Both the position numbers and the translations under genes were made by a program. This document shows positions 1 to 8,286 of a stretch of DNA of 64,000 nucleotides, piece after piece. A model generated the notes under the pieces. The model was given only the letters and a program-made list of their open reading frames with translations, did no database searches and was not told the origin of the DNA. This DNA is from JALZAI01 sp038212215 (GTDB lineage: Bacteria > Actinomycetota > Actinomycetes > Mycobacteriales > Jatrophihabitantaceae), in the NCBI GenBank assembly GCA_038212215.1, contig JBBQUT010000005.1:110414-174413 (forward strand), written 5' to 3'. The first letter of the stretch is position 1. Every line of letters begins with the position of its first letter.

Positions 1-2
1 CG

Positions 3-110
3 GACGGATCGTTTGCCGAGGTGAAATTCGGCGGCGAAGCGTTGCGCGACATCGCGCTGCTGAACTGGTGTGGCGGCGTGCTCAGCCAGATCGTCGGCCC
101 GGCGGGGTGA
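3..110 (+). CDS. mfd: C-terminal end of a gene, probably transcription-repair coupling factor Mfd (partial)
   Basis: An open frame enters from the left edge and stops at TGA 108-110, giving 35 residues that end QIVGPAG. The fragment is too short to recognise by its own motifs. I call it Mfd because the next genes (lipoprotein, mazG, eno, divIC, DUF501, ppx) follow mfd in mycobacteria and relatives. Mfd is the ATP-dependent translocase that removes stalled RNA polymerase and recruits excision repair. Its stop overlaps the next gene's GTG as GTGA, suggesting translational coupling. The identification is inference from gene order. Confidence 0.5.
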   Translation, partial: DGSFAEVKFGGEALRDIALLNWCGGVLSQIVGPAG

Positions 111-808
111 GCGAGCGTGGCGAGCGAACGAAGTATGAGACTCTGGCTCGTGTGTGGGCCAATGTGCGAGTTCGCAAGTTCGGTGCTGCTGCCGTCGCGG
201 TGCTAGCCGTCGCCGGGCTGTCCTCCTGCGACAGCAAGGTCGGTCAGGCCGCGGTCGTTGACGGGCACCGACTCAGCGACTCGAATCTGTCCGGCTACGT
301 TCAGGCGGGCGCGAAGAGCTATGCCGATCCGAATTCCGGGAAATCCGTCGTCCCCAAGCTGCAGGCGCTCGACAGCTGGATCATCGATCGCATCGTCGAG
401 GACACGGTCGAGGCGCACGGTGGTCCGGTGACCCCGGCCGAACTCAGCCGTAGCCGCTCGATCGCCCTCGGCAAACGCACGATCGGCGACCTCACGAAGG
501 TGTACTCCAAGCAGGGCTTCACCGACCGGTTCGCCGAGTTGCTTCTGCACGAGCAACAGATGGTGGTGCTGCTGGCAAAGCGACTGGTGCCCACTATCGC
601 CGACTCGCAGATTCTTTCGGCTCTCAGCAATCAACAGTTCGGCTCGAAGATCGTAACTACCGTGCAGCAGAGTCACCCAGCGGTCAGTTTGAGCGCGCGC
701 TACGGCGCGTGGGATGCCAAGAACCTGACGCTGATCCAGACACGCGGCGCGGGATTGCCGTCGTTCATCACCTTCGGGGCGCCGAGTGCCCCGGGCGCAA
801 CCGGATAG
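107..808 (+). CDS. Lipoprotein with SurA-N-like region
   Basis: The product is a putative exported lipoprotein of about 233 residues. A basic stretch (VRVRKFG) is followed by a hydrophobic segment and a lipobox GLSSC, with the lipidated Cys at residue 41 from GTG 107. The region after it (VVDGHRLSDSNL and on) resembles the N-terminal domain of SurA-type chaperones, but no PPIase domain follows. GTG 107 overlaps the upstream stop as GTGA; GTG 152 or 164 would place the Cys at residue 26 or 22, a more usual signal length. The first residues from GTG 107 (VSERGERT) resemble the leader mini-ORF repeat seen at 13.5-19.2 kb, so the extra N-terminus may be repeat-derived. Substrate unknown. Confidence 0.75.
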   Translation: MSERGERTKYETLARVWANVRVRKFGAAAVAVLAVAGLSSCDSKVGQAAVVDGHRLSDSNLSGYVQAGAKSYADPNSGKSVVPKLQALDSWIIDRIVEDTVEAHGGPVTPAELSRSRSIALGKRTIGDLTKVYSKQGFTDRFAELLLHEQQMVVLLAKRLVPTIADSQILSALSNQQFGSKIVTTVQQSHPAVSLSARYGAWDAKNLTLIQTRGAGLPSFITFGAPSAPGATG

Positions 809-811
809 GCG

Positions 812-1444
812 ATGGCCGGGGAGTTCGAACGTGCCGTCGAGGTGATGGATCGGCTGCGCTCGCCCGGGGGTTGCCCTTGGGACGCCGAGCAGACCCACGA
901 ATCGCTGGCGCGTTACCTGCTCGAAGAGACCTACGAACTGTTGGAAGCCATCGATACAGGTGACCCGGCGCTGCTGCGCGAGGAGCTCGGCGATGTCCTG
1001 CTGCAGGTTCTCTTTCATGCCCGGCTGGCCGAGGAATTGCCCCAGGAGCAACGGTTCTCGATAGCGGACGTTGCCGGCGAGCTGGGCGACAAGCTGATCC
1101 GGCGTCACCCGCACGTCTTCGCTGGAGGCGACGCGTCCGACGCGGCGACGGTGAACGAACGTTGGGAGGCCGAGAAGGCCGTCGAGAAGCGCCGGACCTC
1201 GGCGGTCGACGGCGTGCCGATCGCCCAGCCGGCGCTCGCGCTCGCGGCCAAGCTGATCACGCGCGCCACCCGGGCCGGGCTGGACGTGGCGCCGCTGCCC
1301 GGGGAAGAGATCGGTGAGCGGCTGTTCGCGGTGGTGCGCGACGCCGTCGCCGCGGGCGTCGATCCCGAGGGCGCACTTCGCCGCACCACGGCGAGCTACC
1401 GGGCACAGCTGCTGGCGGCCGAGCGCAGCGGAGCAGCGACGTAG
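812..1444 (+). CDS. mazG: MazG nucleotide pyrophosphohydrolase
   Basis: MazG proteins hydrolyse (d)NTPs, including damaged ones, to the monophosphates. The N-terminal half has the family signature: CPWDAEQTHESL, then LEETYELLEA and REELGDVLLQ, supplying the metal-binding acidic residues of the EExxE and ExxD pattern. The protein has 210 residues, with one clear MazG domain and a looser C-terminal part. The ATG follows the lipoprotein stop by 3 bases, so the two are co-transcribed. The last residues (AAERSGAAT) and their codons resemble the 3' half of the leader repeat before the GDSL hydrolase (AAERSEAAT), hinting that the end of the gene was changed by such a repeat. Confidence 0.9.
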   Translation: MAGEFERAVEVMDRLRSPGGCPWDAEQTHESLARYLLEETYELLEAIDTGDPALLREELGDVLLQVLFHARLAEELPQEQRFSIADVAGELGDKLIRRHPHVFAGGDASDAATVNERWEAEKAVEKRRTSAVDGVPIAQPALALAAKLITRATRAGLDVAPLPGEEIGERLFAVVRDAVAAGVDPEGALRRTTASYRAQLLAAERSGAAT

Positions 1445-1490
1445 AGAAGGCAGCGATATAAAGAAGGCAGCGATATAAAGAAGGCAGCGA
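1445..1490. repeat. Triple 17-bp direct repeat between mazG and eno
   Basis: The 17-bp unit agaaggcagcgatataa occurs at 1445-1461 and 1462-1478, with a third partial copy at 1479-1490. It begins right after the mazG stop and lies about 100 bases before the eno start. Its AT content is higher than the surroundings. It could be slippage-generated spacer or part of the eno promoter region; no function can be read from it. Confidence 0.85.
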
Positions 1491-1589
1491 CCTAGGCGAC
1501 ACGCCACGTTCTGGATCAGCCCTCACCCGCAGGTGCTCCCCGGCTAGGGTTGGCATCGACGTGTGCACGCCTGCCGGAAGGAACAACCT

Positions 1590-2867
1590 GTGGCCAACAT
1601 CGAGGCTGTCGGAGCCCGCGAAATCTTGGATTCGCGGGGCAATCCCACTGTGGAGGTGGAGGTCGTGCTCGACGACGGCACGCTCTCTCGCGCCGCCGTA
1701 CCCAGCGGGGCGTCCACCGGTCGCTTCGAGGCGGTCGAACGACGCGACGGCGGGGACCGCTACGGCGGCAAGGGAGTGCGCGACGCCGTAGCCGCTGTGC
1801 TGGACACGATCGGGCCGGAACTGGTCGGCTTCGAGGCCAGCGAGCAACGCTTGGTCGACCAGACGATGCGCGACCTCGACGCGACGCCGGACAAGTCCAG
1901 CCTCGGGGCCAACGCCATCCTCGGCGTCTCGCTCGCCGTCGCGAAGGCCGCTGCGAGCAGCGCCGACCTGCCGCTGTTTCGCTACGTCGGCGGTCCGAAT
2001 GCGTATCTCCTGCCCGTCCCGATGATGAACATCCTCAACGGCGGCGCGCACGCCGACTCCAACGTCGACGTGCAGGAGTTCATGATCGCCCCGATCGGCG
2101 CCGCGACCTTCGCCGAGGCGCTGCGCACCGGGGCGGAGGTCTATCACGCCCTCAAATCGGTATTGAAGTCGAAAGGGCTTCCCACCGGGCTCGGTGACGA
2201 GGGCGGCTTCGCGCCGAGCCTTGATTCCAACCGCGCCGCGCTCGACCTGATCATCGAGGCAATCGCGACGACCGGCTTGGCGCCTGGCGTCGACATCGGG
2301 CTCGCTCTCGACGTGGCGGCATCGGAATTCCACGGCGACGACGGATATCTCTTCGAGGGCGTCAACAAATCATCTGAACAGATGATCGAATACTACGTGG
2401 AGCTGGCCGCTTCTTACCCGATCGTGTCCATCGAGGACCCGTTGGACGAGGAGGATTGGGCCGGCTGGATCGGGCTGACTGCTCAGCTGGACGAGCGTGT
2501 CCAGCTCGTCGGCGACGATCTGTTCGTGACCAATCCCGAGCGCCTTGCCCGGGGCATCGAAACGCGTGCGGCAAACGCGCTGCTGGTGAAGGTGAACCAG
2601 ATCGGAACCCTCACCGAGACCCTCGACGCCGTCGAACTCGCGCACCGGCACGGGTATCGCTGCATGATGAGCCACCGATCCGGTGAGACCGAAGACACCA
2701 CGATCGCCGAACTTGCCGTGGCAACCAACTGCGGGCAGATCAAGAGCGGCGCGCCGGCGCGCAGCGAGCGCGTCGCGAAGTACAACCAGCTTCTGCGCAT
2801 CGAGGAAGAGCTCGACGATGCCGCTCGCTACGCCGGCGCCGGCGCCTTTCCCCGCTTCGTGGCCTGA
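1590..2867 (+). CDS. eno: Enolase
   Basis: Phosphopyruvate hydratase of glycolysis converts 2-phosphoglycerate to phosphoenolpyruvate in the cytosol. The product has 425 residues, normal length. Signatures are plain: REILDSRGNPTVEVEV at the start, GDEGGFAPSL, the metal-binding SIEDPLDEEDW and GDDLFVTN, catalytic Lys in LLVKVNQIGT, and the closing SHRSGETEDTTIAELAVA and GQIKSGAPARSER. GTG 1590 is chosen over the upstream candidate at 1563 because GGAAGGA lies 7 bases before it and the protein then begins VANIEAV like other enolases. The stop overlaps the next ATG by one base. Confidence 0.98.
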   Translation: MANIEAVGAREILDSRGNPTVEVEVVLDDGTLSRAAVPSGASTGRFEAVERRDGGDRYGGKGVRDAVAAVLDTIGPELVGFEASEQRLVDQTMRDLDATPDKSSLGANAILGVSLAVAKAAASSADLPLFRYVGGPNAYLLPVPMMNILNGGAHADSNVDVQEFMIAPIGAATFAEALRTGAEVYHALKSVLKSKGLPTGLGDEGGFAPSLDSNRAALDLIIEAIATTGLAPGVDIGLALDVAASEFHGDDGYLFEGVNKSSEQMIEYYVELAASYPIVSIEDPLDEEDWAGWIGLTAQLDERVQLVGDDLFVTNPERLARGIETRAANALLVKVNQIGTLTETLDAVELAHRHGYRCMMSHRSGETEDTTIAELAVATNCGQIKSGAPARSERVAKYNQLLRIEEELDDAARYAGAGAFPRFVA

Positions 2868-3262
2868 TGGGTGCGTCGCAGCGGCGCGCGGTCACCGGGC
2901 GGGCGCTCGTCCTGGGTGCTGTCGTGGTGTTGCTTCTGGTGCTGCTGGCGTCGCCGCTCAACCACTATTTCGGCAGCCGTAGCGCCGTTGGCAGCGCCGG
3001 GCAGAAGCTGCACGACGACCAGCAGAATCTGGCCAGGCTGAGCCGGCTGAAGGCGCTGTGGTCAGATCCCGGTTACATCCAGCAGCAGGCGCGGCGGCGG
3101 TTGCAGTACGCCATGCCGGGCGACACCGTGTATGTCGTCGTCGACCACGGGCAGAAGAACCAGATCGACGCCACCGTTCGGGCCGCGGCGAACCCAGCCG
3201 CCACGCGCAGCTGGAATGAGAAGATGTGGGAAAGCGTCCAGCGCGCGGGGTCGGCACCCTGA
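2867..3262 (+). CDS. Septum formation initiator, DivIC/FtsB family
   Basis: A 131-residue bitopic membrane protein. A short cytoplasmic N-terminus is followed by one transmembrane helix (about residues 13-30) and an extracytoplasmic region beginning with a helical stretch, then the family hallmark DPGYIQQQARRRLQYAMPGD. FtsB/DivIC proteins form a trimer with FtsL and FtsQ that activates septal peptidoglycan synthesis. Its place after eno matches the mycobacterial order. ATG 2867 overlaps the eno stop as TGATG, so translation is probably coupled. Confidence 0.9.
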   Translation: MGASQRRAVTGRALVLGAVVVLLLVLLASPLNHYFGSRSAVGSAGQKLHDDQQNLARLSRLKALWSDPGYIQQQARRRLQYAMPGDTVYVVVDHGQKNQIDATVRAAANPAATRSWNEKMWESVQRAGSAP

Positions 3263-3762
3263 GCGCTGCACCCGTCGTCTCCGCCGATGACCGGGCTGCG
3301 GTCGCCGCCCAGCTCGGGCGCCCGCCGCGTGCGATCCGCGACGTCGCACATCGCTGTCCGTGCGGCAATCCCGATGTCGTCGAGACTTCACCGCGCCTGC
3401 CCGACGGAACCCCGTTCCCGACGCTGTACTACCTGACCTGCCCACGCGCGGCGTCCGCGATCGGCCGGCTCGAGGGCTCCGGACTGATGCGGTCGATGAC
3501 CGACCGGCTGGGCACCGATCCAGCGCTGGCCGAGGCCTACCGCGCCGCGCACCACAGCTACTTGGCCCGCCGGCAGCAGATCGCCCAGGTCGCTGAGATC
3601 GACGGCGTGAGCGCCGGTGGGATGCCCACCCGGGTGAAGTGCCTGCACGTGCTCGTCGGGCATTCCCTCGCCGTCGGCCGCGGCGTGAACCCGCTCGGCG
3701 ATGAGGCCCTCGACCTGCTCGAGCCGTGGTGGACGAGCGGACCGTGTGTGCCGCGGACGTGA
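3226..3762 (+). CDS. DUF501 family protein
   Basis: Uncharacterised actinobacterial DUF501 protein of up to 178 residues. Visible features are a Cys cluster (HRCPCGNP), the family segment PFPTLYYLTCPRA, and a C-terminal MPTRVKCLHVLVGHSL followed by GVNPLGDEAL. Cys and His residues suggest metal binding, but this is inference. GTG 3226 overlaps divIC by 37 bases; no better ATG or GTG start lies before the conserved region, so the true start is uncertain. It sits between divIC and ppx as in mycobacteria. Confidence 0.85.
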   Translation: MGKRPARGVGTLSAAPVVSADDRAAVAAQLGRPPRAIRDVAHRCPCGNPDVVETSPRLPDGTPFPTLYYLTCPRAASAIGRLEGSGLMRSMTDRLGTDPALAEAYRAAHHSYLARRQQIAQVAEIDGVSAGGMPTRVKCLHVLVGHSLAVGRGVNPLGDEALDLLEPWWTSGPCVPRT

Positions 3763-4688
3763 GGGTCGCAGCGATCGACTGCGGGACGAATTCGATCAGG
3801 CTGCTGGTCGCCGACACTTCGGATGCGGGTCTGCGTGACGTCGTGCGGGAGATGCGCATCGTGCGGCTCGGTGAAGCTGTCGATCGCCGGGGATCCCTTG
3901 CCCCACAGGCGATCGAACGCACCCGGCTGGCGCTGGCCGACTACGCGGCGACGATCGCCTCGTTCGACGTGGAGCGGGTCCGGATGGTCGCGACGAGTGC
4001 CACTCGCGACGCCGCCAACCGGGCGGACTTCGTGGCGATGGTGCGCTCGACCCTTGGCCGCGATCCGGAAGTGATCACCGGCGCTGAGGAGGCGCTGCTC
4101 TCGTATTCGGGCGCCGTCGGCACGCTGCCGGGCGTCGAGAGCCCAGTGCTGCTGTGCGACATCGGTGGCGGCTCGACAGAGCTGGTGCTGGGCGGGTCGG
4201 CGGCCGGTGCGTCGGGGTCGATCCGCTCCGTCAGCATGGACATCGGCTCGGTGCGGATGACCGAGCGCCACCTGCACGACGACCCACCTACGCCCGCGCA
4301 GGTCCGTGCCGCCCTCGTCGACATCCGCGCCGCCCTGGCGACCGCGTCCAGGCACGTCCCGCTGGACACCGGTGCGACGCTTGTCGGTGTCGCCGGCACA
4401 GTGACCACGCTGGCGGCCATCGCGCTCGGCCTGCCGCGGTATGACTCAGCAGCCATCCACGCCAGCGTCCTGACCGCGGCCGACCTGGACCGGGTCACGA
4501 GCCGCCTGCTGGTCATGGATCACGCGCAGCGCGCGGCAATCGGGGCACTGCACCCCGGACGGGTGGACGTCATCGCGGCAGGCGCGTTGATCCTGCGCGC
4601 GCTCGTCGAGGTCACGGCACGTCCTGAGATCGTGGCCAGTGAACACGACATCCTGGACGGGATCGCGCTGAGCATGCGCGATGGCTGA
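3759..4688 (+). CDS. ppx: Exopolyphosphatase / guanosine pentaphosphatase family (Ppx/GppA)
   Basis: Member of the ASKHA ATPase-fold Ppx/GppA family, which hydrolyses inorganic polyphosphate or pppGpp. The phosphate-1 loop IDCGTNSIRLLVAD is at the very start, the phosphate-2 loop CDIGGGSTELVLGG near residue 145, and GVAGTVTTLAAI further on. From GTG 3759 the protein has 309 residues, the short single-module length of the actinobacterial family. This start overlaps the DUF501 stop as GTGA and puts the P-loop 6 residues in; a GTG at 3726 would add 11 residues. Substrate choice cannot be read from sequence. Confidence 0.9.
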   Translation: MRVAAIDCGTNSIRLLVADTSDAGLRDVVREMRIVRLGEAVDRRGSLAPQAIERTRLALADYAATIASFDVERVRMVATSATRDAANRADFVAMVRSTLGRDPEVITGAEEALLSYSGAVGTLPGVESPVLLCDIGGGSTELVLGGSAAGASGSIRSVSMDIGSVRMTERHLHDDPPTPAQVRAALVDIRAALATASRHVPLDTGATLVGVAGTVTTLAAIALGLPRYDSAAIHASVLTAADLDRVTSRLLVMDHAQRAAIGALHPGRVDVIAAGALILRALVEVTARPEIVASEHDILDGIALSMRDG

Positions 4689-4806
4689 ACGTGGCCGCTC
4701 GGCATGCGGCGATTTGGCCACCCAGAGCGCCGCTACCGCCCGCTGCGCAGGCCGCTGGATCGTGGGCTAGCTCCGCGCGATCGACATCGTCGCAGCTCAG
4801 CCAGGG

Positions 4807-5157
4807 CTACGCCGCGAGCGCTTGCTTGCGCTGCTTCTTGGCGACCTTCTTGGCAGCCTTCTTCTGCGCGCGTGAGGGCGGCGGCGGGGGCGGTTCGTTG
4901 CCGCTGATCACCCGGAAAGTTTCCTCGGCGCCCTTGCGGGTCAGCAGCTGCGAAGCGGTAACACCGACCGCAGAGAGCGCCGACCAGACCACCGCGTCGC
5001 TCCAGCGCACGCCGGCGTCCTTGGGGTTGCGCTTCTCGACGTCAGGTCGCAGCGCCGCCCACACCCGGGCAATCACTTTGCGTACCGCGATTGCGATCGG
5101 GATGCGCAGGGCGAGCGTCAGGATCTTCATGACGAACTTCCCGCCTGATGCGGCCAT
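4807..5157 (-). CDS. DUF4235 small membrane protein
   Basis: A 116-residue protein of the DUF4235 type. There are two hydrophobic stretches (about residues 11-28 and 57-72) with WSDAVVWSAL and QLLTRKGAEETFRV between them. A proline run is followed by a strongly basic, Lys-rich tail (KKAAKKVAKKQRKQ) that probably lies in the cytoplasm. The start is ATG 5157, with GGAG 6 bases upstream on the minus strand. It converges on ppx. Function unknown. Confidence 0.75.
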   Translation of the reverse strand: MAASGGKFVMKILTLALRIPIAIAVRKVIARVWAALRPDVEKRNPKDAGVRWSDAVVWSALSAVGVTASQLLTRKGAEETFRVISGNEPPPPPPSRAQKKAAKKVAKKQRKQALAA

Positions 5158-5214
5158 CGTCGCTCCGTCCGTGAGGGTGCTGATCAGCGTAGTGCTTGCT
5201 GGCAGGCTGGCTGC

Positions 5215-5901
5215 GTGTACGCCAGCCTGAGCGAGGTCGCGGCCGCAGTCACCGATTGTCGGGCCTGCCCGCGGCTGGTCGCGTGGCGAGAACAGGTCGC
5301 CCGGGACAAGCGCGCCGCATTCGCCACGCAAGAGTACTGGGGCCGTCCGGTTCCGGGCTTCGGCGATCCGGACGCCCGGATGCTCGTTGTCGGCCTCGCA
5401 CCGGCCGCGCACGGGGCGAACCGCACCGGCCGGATGTTCACCGGTGACCGCAGCGGCGACTGGCTCTACGCGGCCCTGCATCGCGCGGGGTTGGCCAACC
5501 AGCCGACGTCGGTGTCCGCCGACGACGGGCTCGTGCTGCGCGACGTCTACATCGGCGCAGCCGTGCGCTGCGCCCCGCCGGCGAACAAGCCCACGCCCGT
5601 CGAACGCGACACGTGCCGCCCCTGGCTGGTGCGTGAACTGGAACTGCTCTGGCCGCGGCTGCGCACGATCGTCGTGCTCGGCGGGTTCGGCTGGTCGGCC
5701 TGGTGGCCGGCGCTGCGGGCGTTCGGCGCGGATGTTCCCGCTCGGGTGCCCCCGTTCGGGCACGGCGTCGAGGTCGAGGTGTCCGGTCGGACGGTTCTCG
5801 GTTGCTACCACGTGAGCCAGCAGAACACGTTCACCGGACGTCTCACCGAAGCGATGCTCGACGCCGTGCTCGCGAGAGCGTGCTTGCTCACAGCACGGTG
5901 A
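5215..5901 (+). CDS. udgB: Type 5 uracil-DNA glycosylase (UdgB)
   Basis: Iron-sulfur uracil-DNA glycosylase of family 5, a base-excision repair enzyme removing uracil and some other deaminated bases, important in high-GC genomes. Motif A, GLAPAAHGANRTGR, is the family 5 form (Ala where families 1 and 4 carry a polar catalytic residue), and motif B-like HVSQQNTFTGRLT lies near the C-terminus. Cysteines at CRACPRL and further downstream (AAVRCAPP, DTCRPWL) fit the 4Fe-4S cluster. Length is 228 residues. GTG 5215 is divergent from the DUF4235 gene. Confidence 0.92.
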   Translation: MYASLSEVAAAVTDCRACPRLVAWREQVARDKRAAFATQEYWGRPVPGFGDPDARMLVVGLAPAAHGANRTGRMFTGDRSGDWLYAALHRAGLANQPTSVSADDGLVLRDVYIGAAVRCAPPANKPTPVERDTCRPWLVRELELLWPRLRTIVVLGGFGWSAWWPALRAFGADVPARVPPFGHGVEVEVSGRTVLGCYHVSQQNTFTGRLTEAMLDAVLARACLLTAR

Positions 5902-5943
5902 CCGCCGCGATTCCGGCAGGCCGGCAGGGCTAGTTTCGACGCT

Positions 5944-7281
5944 ATGACAGCAGTGCAGCATCCGGTCCGCATCCTCATCGTCGGGGGCGGCTACGTCGGG
6001 ATGTACACCGCCCTGGCACTGCAAAAGCACCTGTCCCGCGGCGCTGCCGACATCACTGTCGTCGACCCGCAGTCGAACATGACCTACCAGCCATTCCTGC
6101 CGGAAGCGGCTGCCGGCAGCGTCGAACCACGTCACGTTGTCGTGCCGCTGCGCAAAGTGCTGCGCAAGTGCACCGTCATCACCGGTGCCGTTACCGGCAT
6201 CGTCCACGCCAAGAAGCAGGTGAGCATCAAACCGCAGACAGGCGAGGAATACGCCTTCGGCTACGACCTGCTGGTCGTCTGTCCCGGCTCGATCTCGCGA
6301 ATCCTGCCCATTCCCGGGCTGGCCGAGAACGGCATTGGTTTCAAAACCATCGGCGAGGCCATCTACCTGCGCAACCACGTGCTGTCGCGCCTCGATCTCG
6401 CCGCGTCCACGAATGACCCGGTGCAACGTCGCCGGGCGCTGACATTTGTCTTTGTCGGGGGTGGTTACGCGGGCGTCGAGGCGATGGCGGAGTTGGAGGA
6501 CATGGCCCGCTACGCGCTGCGCTACGTGCGCGCGATCGACGATCGCGAGATGCGCTGGGTGCTGGTCGAGGCCGCAGGCCGGATCATGCCCGAGGTGTCG
6601 GTGCGATTGTCGTCCTACACCGTGGATCGGCTAGTGGAACGCGACATCGACGTCCGGCTCAACACGATGCTCAAGTCCGCTGTGGACGGACGAGCCGTCC
6701 TCTCCGACGGCGACGAGTTCGATGCGGGGACGCTGGTCTGGACCGCCGGGGTCAAGGCCAGCCCGATGCTGGAATCGACCGACCTGCCGCGCGACGACAA
6801 GGGCCGGCTGCCATGCGCTGCGAACCTGAGCGTCAAGGGCGTGACCGGCGTCTTCGCGGCGGGCGACTGCGCGGCCGTTCCGGACCTCGCCAGCTCCGAC
6901 CCGAACGCGCTCTGTGGGCCGAGCGCACAGCACGCCGTGCGGCAGGCCAAGGTGCTTGCGGCCAATATCGCCTCGACGGTTCGGGGCGGCACACTGCGTG
7001 ACTACCGGCACAAGTATGTGGGCTCAGTGGCCTCGCTCGGGTTGTACCGCGGAGTCGCCGAGCTCTACGGGATCAAGGTTCGTGGACCGCTCGCCTGGTT
7101 CATCCACCGCACCTATCACGTGTCGCGGATGCCGACATTGAACAGGAAGGTGCGGGTCATCGCCGACTGGACGGCCGCGCTGCTGTTCCGTCGTGAGGTG
7201 GTGTCGCTGGGGCAGTTGCAGTCGCCGCGCTACGAGTTCGAGGAAGCTTCCGGCGCGCGTCGCGTACCGGAGATCGACTAG
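5944..7281 (+). CDS. NAD(P)/FAD-dependent oxidoreductase, type II NADH dehydrogenase-like
   Basis: A 445-residue flavoprotein with two Rossmann nucleotide-binding motifs: ILIVGGGYVGMYTAL at residue 10 for FAD and FVFVGGGYAGVEAMAEL near 171 for NAD(P)H. The FAD-binding segment GVFAAGDCAAVPD lies near residue 300. This arrangement fits NDH-2 and related single-subunit dehydrogenases, which pass electrons from NADH to quinone at the inner membrane face. The C-terminal HRTYHVSRMPTLNRKVRVI with its following hydrophobic stretch may mediate membrane contact. Its TAG stop overlaps the convergent thioesterase stop. Confidence 0.85.
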   Translation: MTAVQHPVRILIVGGGYVGMYTALALQKHLSRGAADITVVDPQSNMTYQPFLPEAAAGSVEPRHVVVPLRKVLRKCTVITGAVTGIVHAKKQVSIKPQTGEEYAFGYDLLVVCPGSISRILPIPGLAENGIGFKTIGEAIYLRNHVLSRLDLAASTNDPVQRRRALTFVFVGGGYAGVEAMAELEDMARYALRYVRAIDDREMRWVLVEAAGRIMPEVSVRLSSYTVDRLVERDIDVRLNTMLKSAVDGRAVLSDGDEFDAGTLVWTAGVKASPMLESTDLPRDDKGRLPCAANLSVKGVTGVFAAGDCAAVPDLASSDPNALCGPSAQHAVRQAKVLAANIASTVRGGTLRDYRHKYVGSVASLGLYRGVAELYGIKVRGPLAWFIHRTYHVSRMPTLNRKVRVIADWTAALLFRREVVSLGQLQSPRYEFEEASGARRVPEID

Positions 7282-7652
7282 TTCGCTTCCAGCCGCGCGC
7301 GGATGTCGGGGGGTACCGGGGTCGGCCTGCCGTCGGGATCGGTCACTACATAGGTCGTTTCGACCCGGCAGCAGTCCCGCCCGCTAGCGGTGAGCTCGAA
7401 GTGCAGCGTGAAGCTCGTCCGCCCGACGCCGGCACAGCTGACATCGACGGACACGACGTCTCCTAGGCGCGCGGAGCCGGTCCACACCAGTTTCGATGCG
7501 ACGAGCCGCACCTGCTCGGCGAGATCGCTCAGCTCACGCGCCGCGAAGAACGTGCTGGACGCCTCGTCGCAATAGAGCAGGTAGTGCGAGTTGAACACGA
7601 CCCGCTGGACGTCGACCTCGGCGAAGCGCACCGGTGCGCTCCAGCGGGTCAC
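7278..7652 (-). CDS. Hotdog-fold acyl-CoA thioesterase
   Basis: A 124-residue hotdog protein of the 4-hydroxybenzoyl-CoA thioesterase type. The N-terminal VRFAEVDVQRVVFNSHYL carries the Asp-x-x-x-x-V-x-x-N/H-x-x-Y pattern around the active site, and the rest follows the family beta sheet. Such enzymes hydrolyse acyl-CoA thioesters; the substrate is not predictable. GTG 7652 overlaps the upstream gene's stop as GTGA, so it is translated with the SRPBCC-like protein. Confidence 0.85.
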   Translation of the reverse strand: MTRWSAPVRFAEVDVQRVVFNSHYLLYCDEASSTFFAARELSDLAEQVRLVASKLVWTGSARLGDVVSVDVSCAGVGRTSFTLHFELTASGRDCCRVETTYVVTDPDGRPTPVPPDIRARLEAN

Positions 7653-8242
7653 GCCCGGACCCGTTCGCGCAGACCAGCGAACAGCCCGGCGATTGTCAGC
7701 CAGTCGAACAGGCCGCCCGCAGCGGCTAGGACGCGGTGGGCGGCGCGGATGCGCAAGCGGATGTGCAACCGGCTGCGTCCGCCGAGATCGGTGAGCACGA
7801 GCGTCCACGAGATCGCCAACACGTCGCCGGACATCTCCACGGGCCACCGGAGGCGGTTCTTGCGGTCGCGCAGGGACAGGTAGGCCAGCGCATGTGGGGC
7901 GTCGATGGTCATTGCGCGAAGCACCGGCGCGCCGGGCCCCCAGTCGGCGACGTCGTCACCGACCGCGAGGGACTGCCACGTCTGGTCCAGGTGCCGCAGG
8001 GCCCGCTTGCCCCGCGGCAGCAGCACCTCCAGGCGCCTGGGCAAGTACCAGCCGGCCCGCTGCTTGCCCAACTGGACGAGCCACGGCCACGCGGCGTCCG
8101 GCGGCGTGTCGAGTGTGCAGGCGCGATCGATCGCGAAGGTTGCGTCCGGGACGAGGTCGTCGCCCGGTAGCACCGCCGCGACCTCGGCGTCCGTGACGCC
8201 CGAGCGCCACGCAAGCGCGCGGACCTGCCGCAGAGTTCCCAT
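7649..8242 (-). CDS. SRPBCC-like (polyketide cyclase/START-fold) protein
   Basis: A 197-residue protein without enzymatic motifs. The segment TFAIDRACTLDTPPDAAWPWLVQLG has the look of the first strand and helix of SRPBCC ligand-binding folds, and the C-terminal half (WTLVLTDLGGRSRLHIRLRI) fits the closing strands and helix. Such proteins bind small hydrophobic ligands. It is first in a two-gene minus-strand unit with the thioesterase, which suggests a linked lipid or acyl-CoA role. ATG 8242 is the start. Confidence 0.6.
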   Translation of the reverse strand: MGTLRQVRALAWRSGVTDAEVAAVLPGDDLVPDATFAIDRACTLDTPPDAAWPWLVQLGKQRAGWYLPRRLEVLLPRGKRALRHLDQTWQSLAVGDDVADWGPGAPVLRAMTIDAPHALAYLSLRDRKNRLRWPVEMSGDVLAISWTLVLTDLGGRSRLHIRLRIRAAHRVLAAAGGLFDWLTIAGLFAGLRERVRA

Positions 8243-8286
8243 GCCGCAATCCTGCCGCAGGCAGAATAGGCACGCGAGATCGCTAG

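Noticed and set aside
4807..6426. Minus-strand open frame of 539 codons
   Set aside because: Only the last 116 codons match a family (DUF4235) and follow a good ribosome site; the rest is antisense to the glycosylase and NDH-2-like genes.
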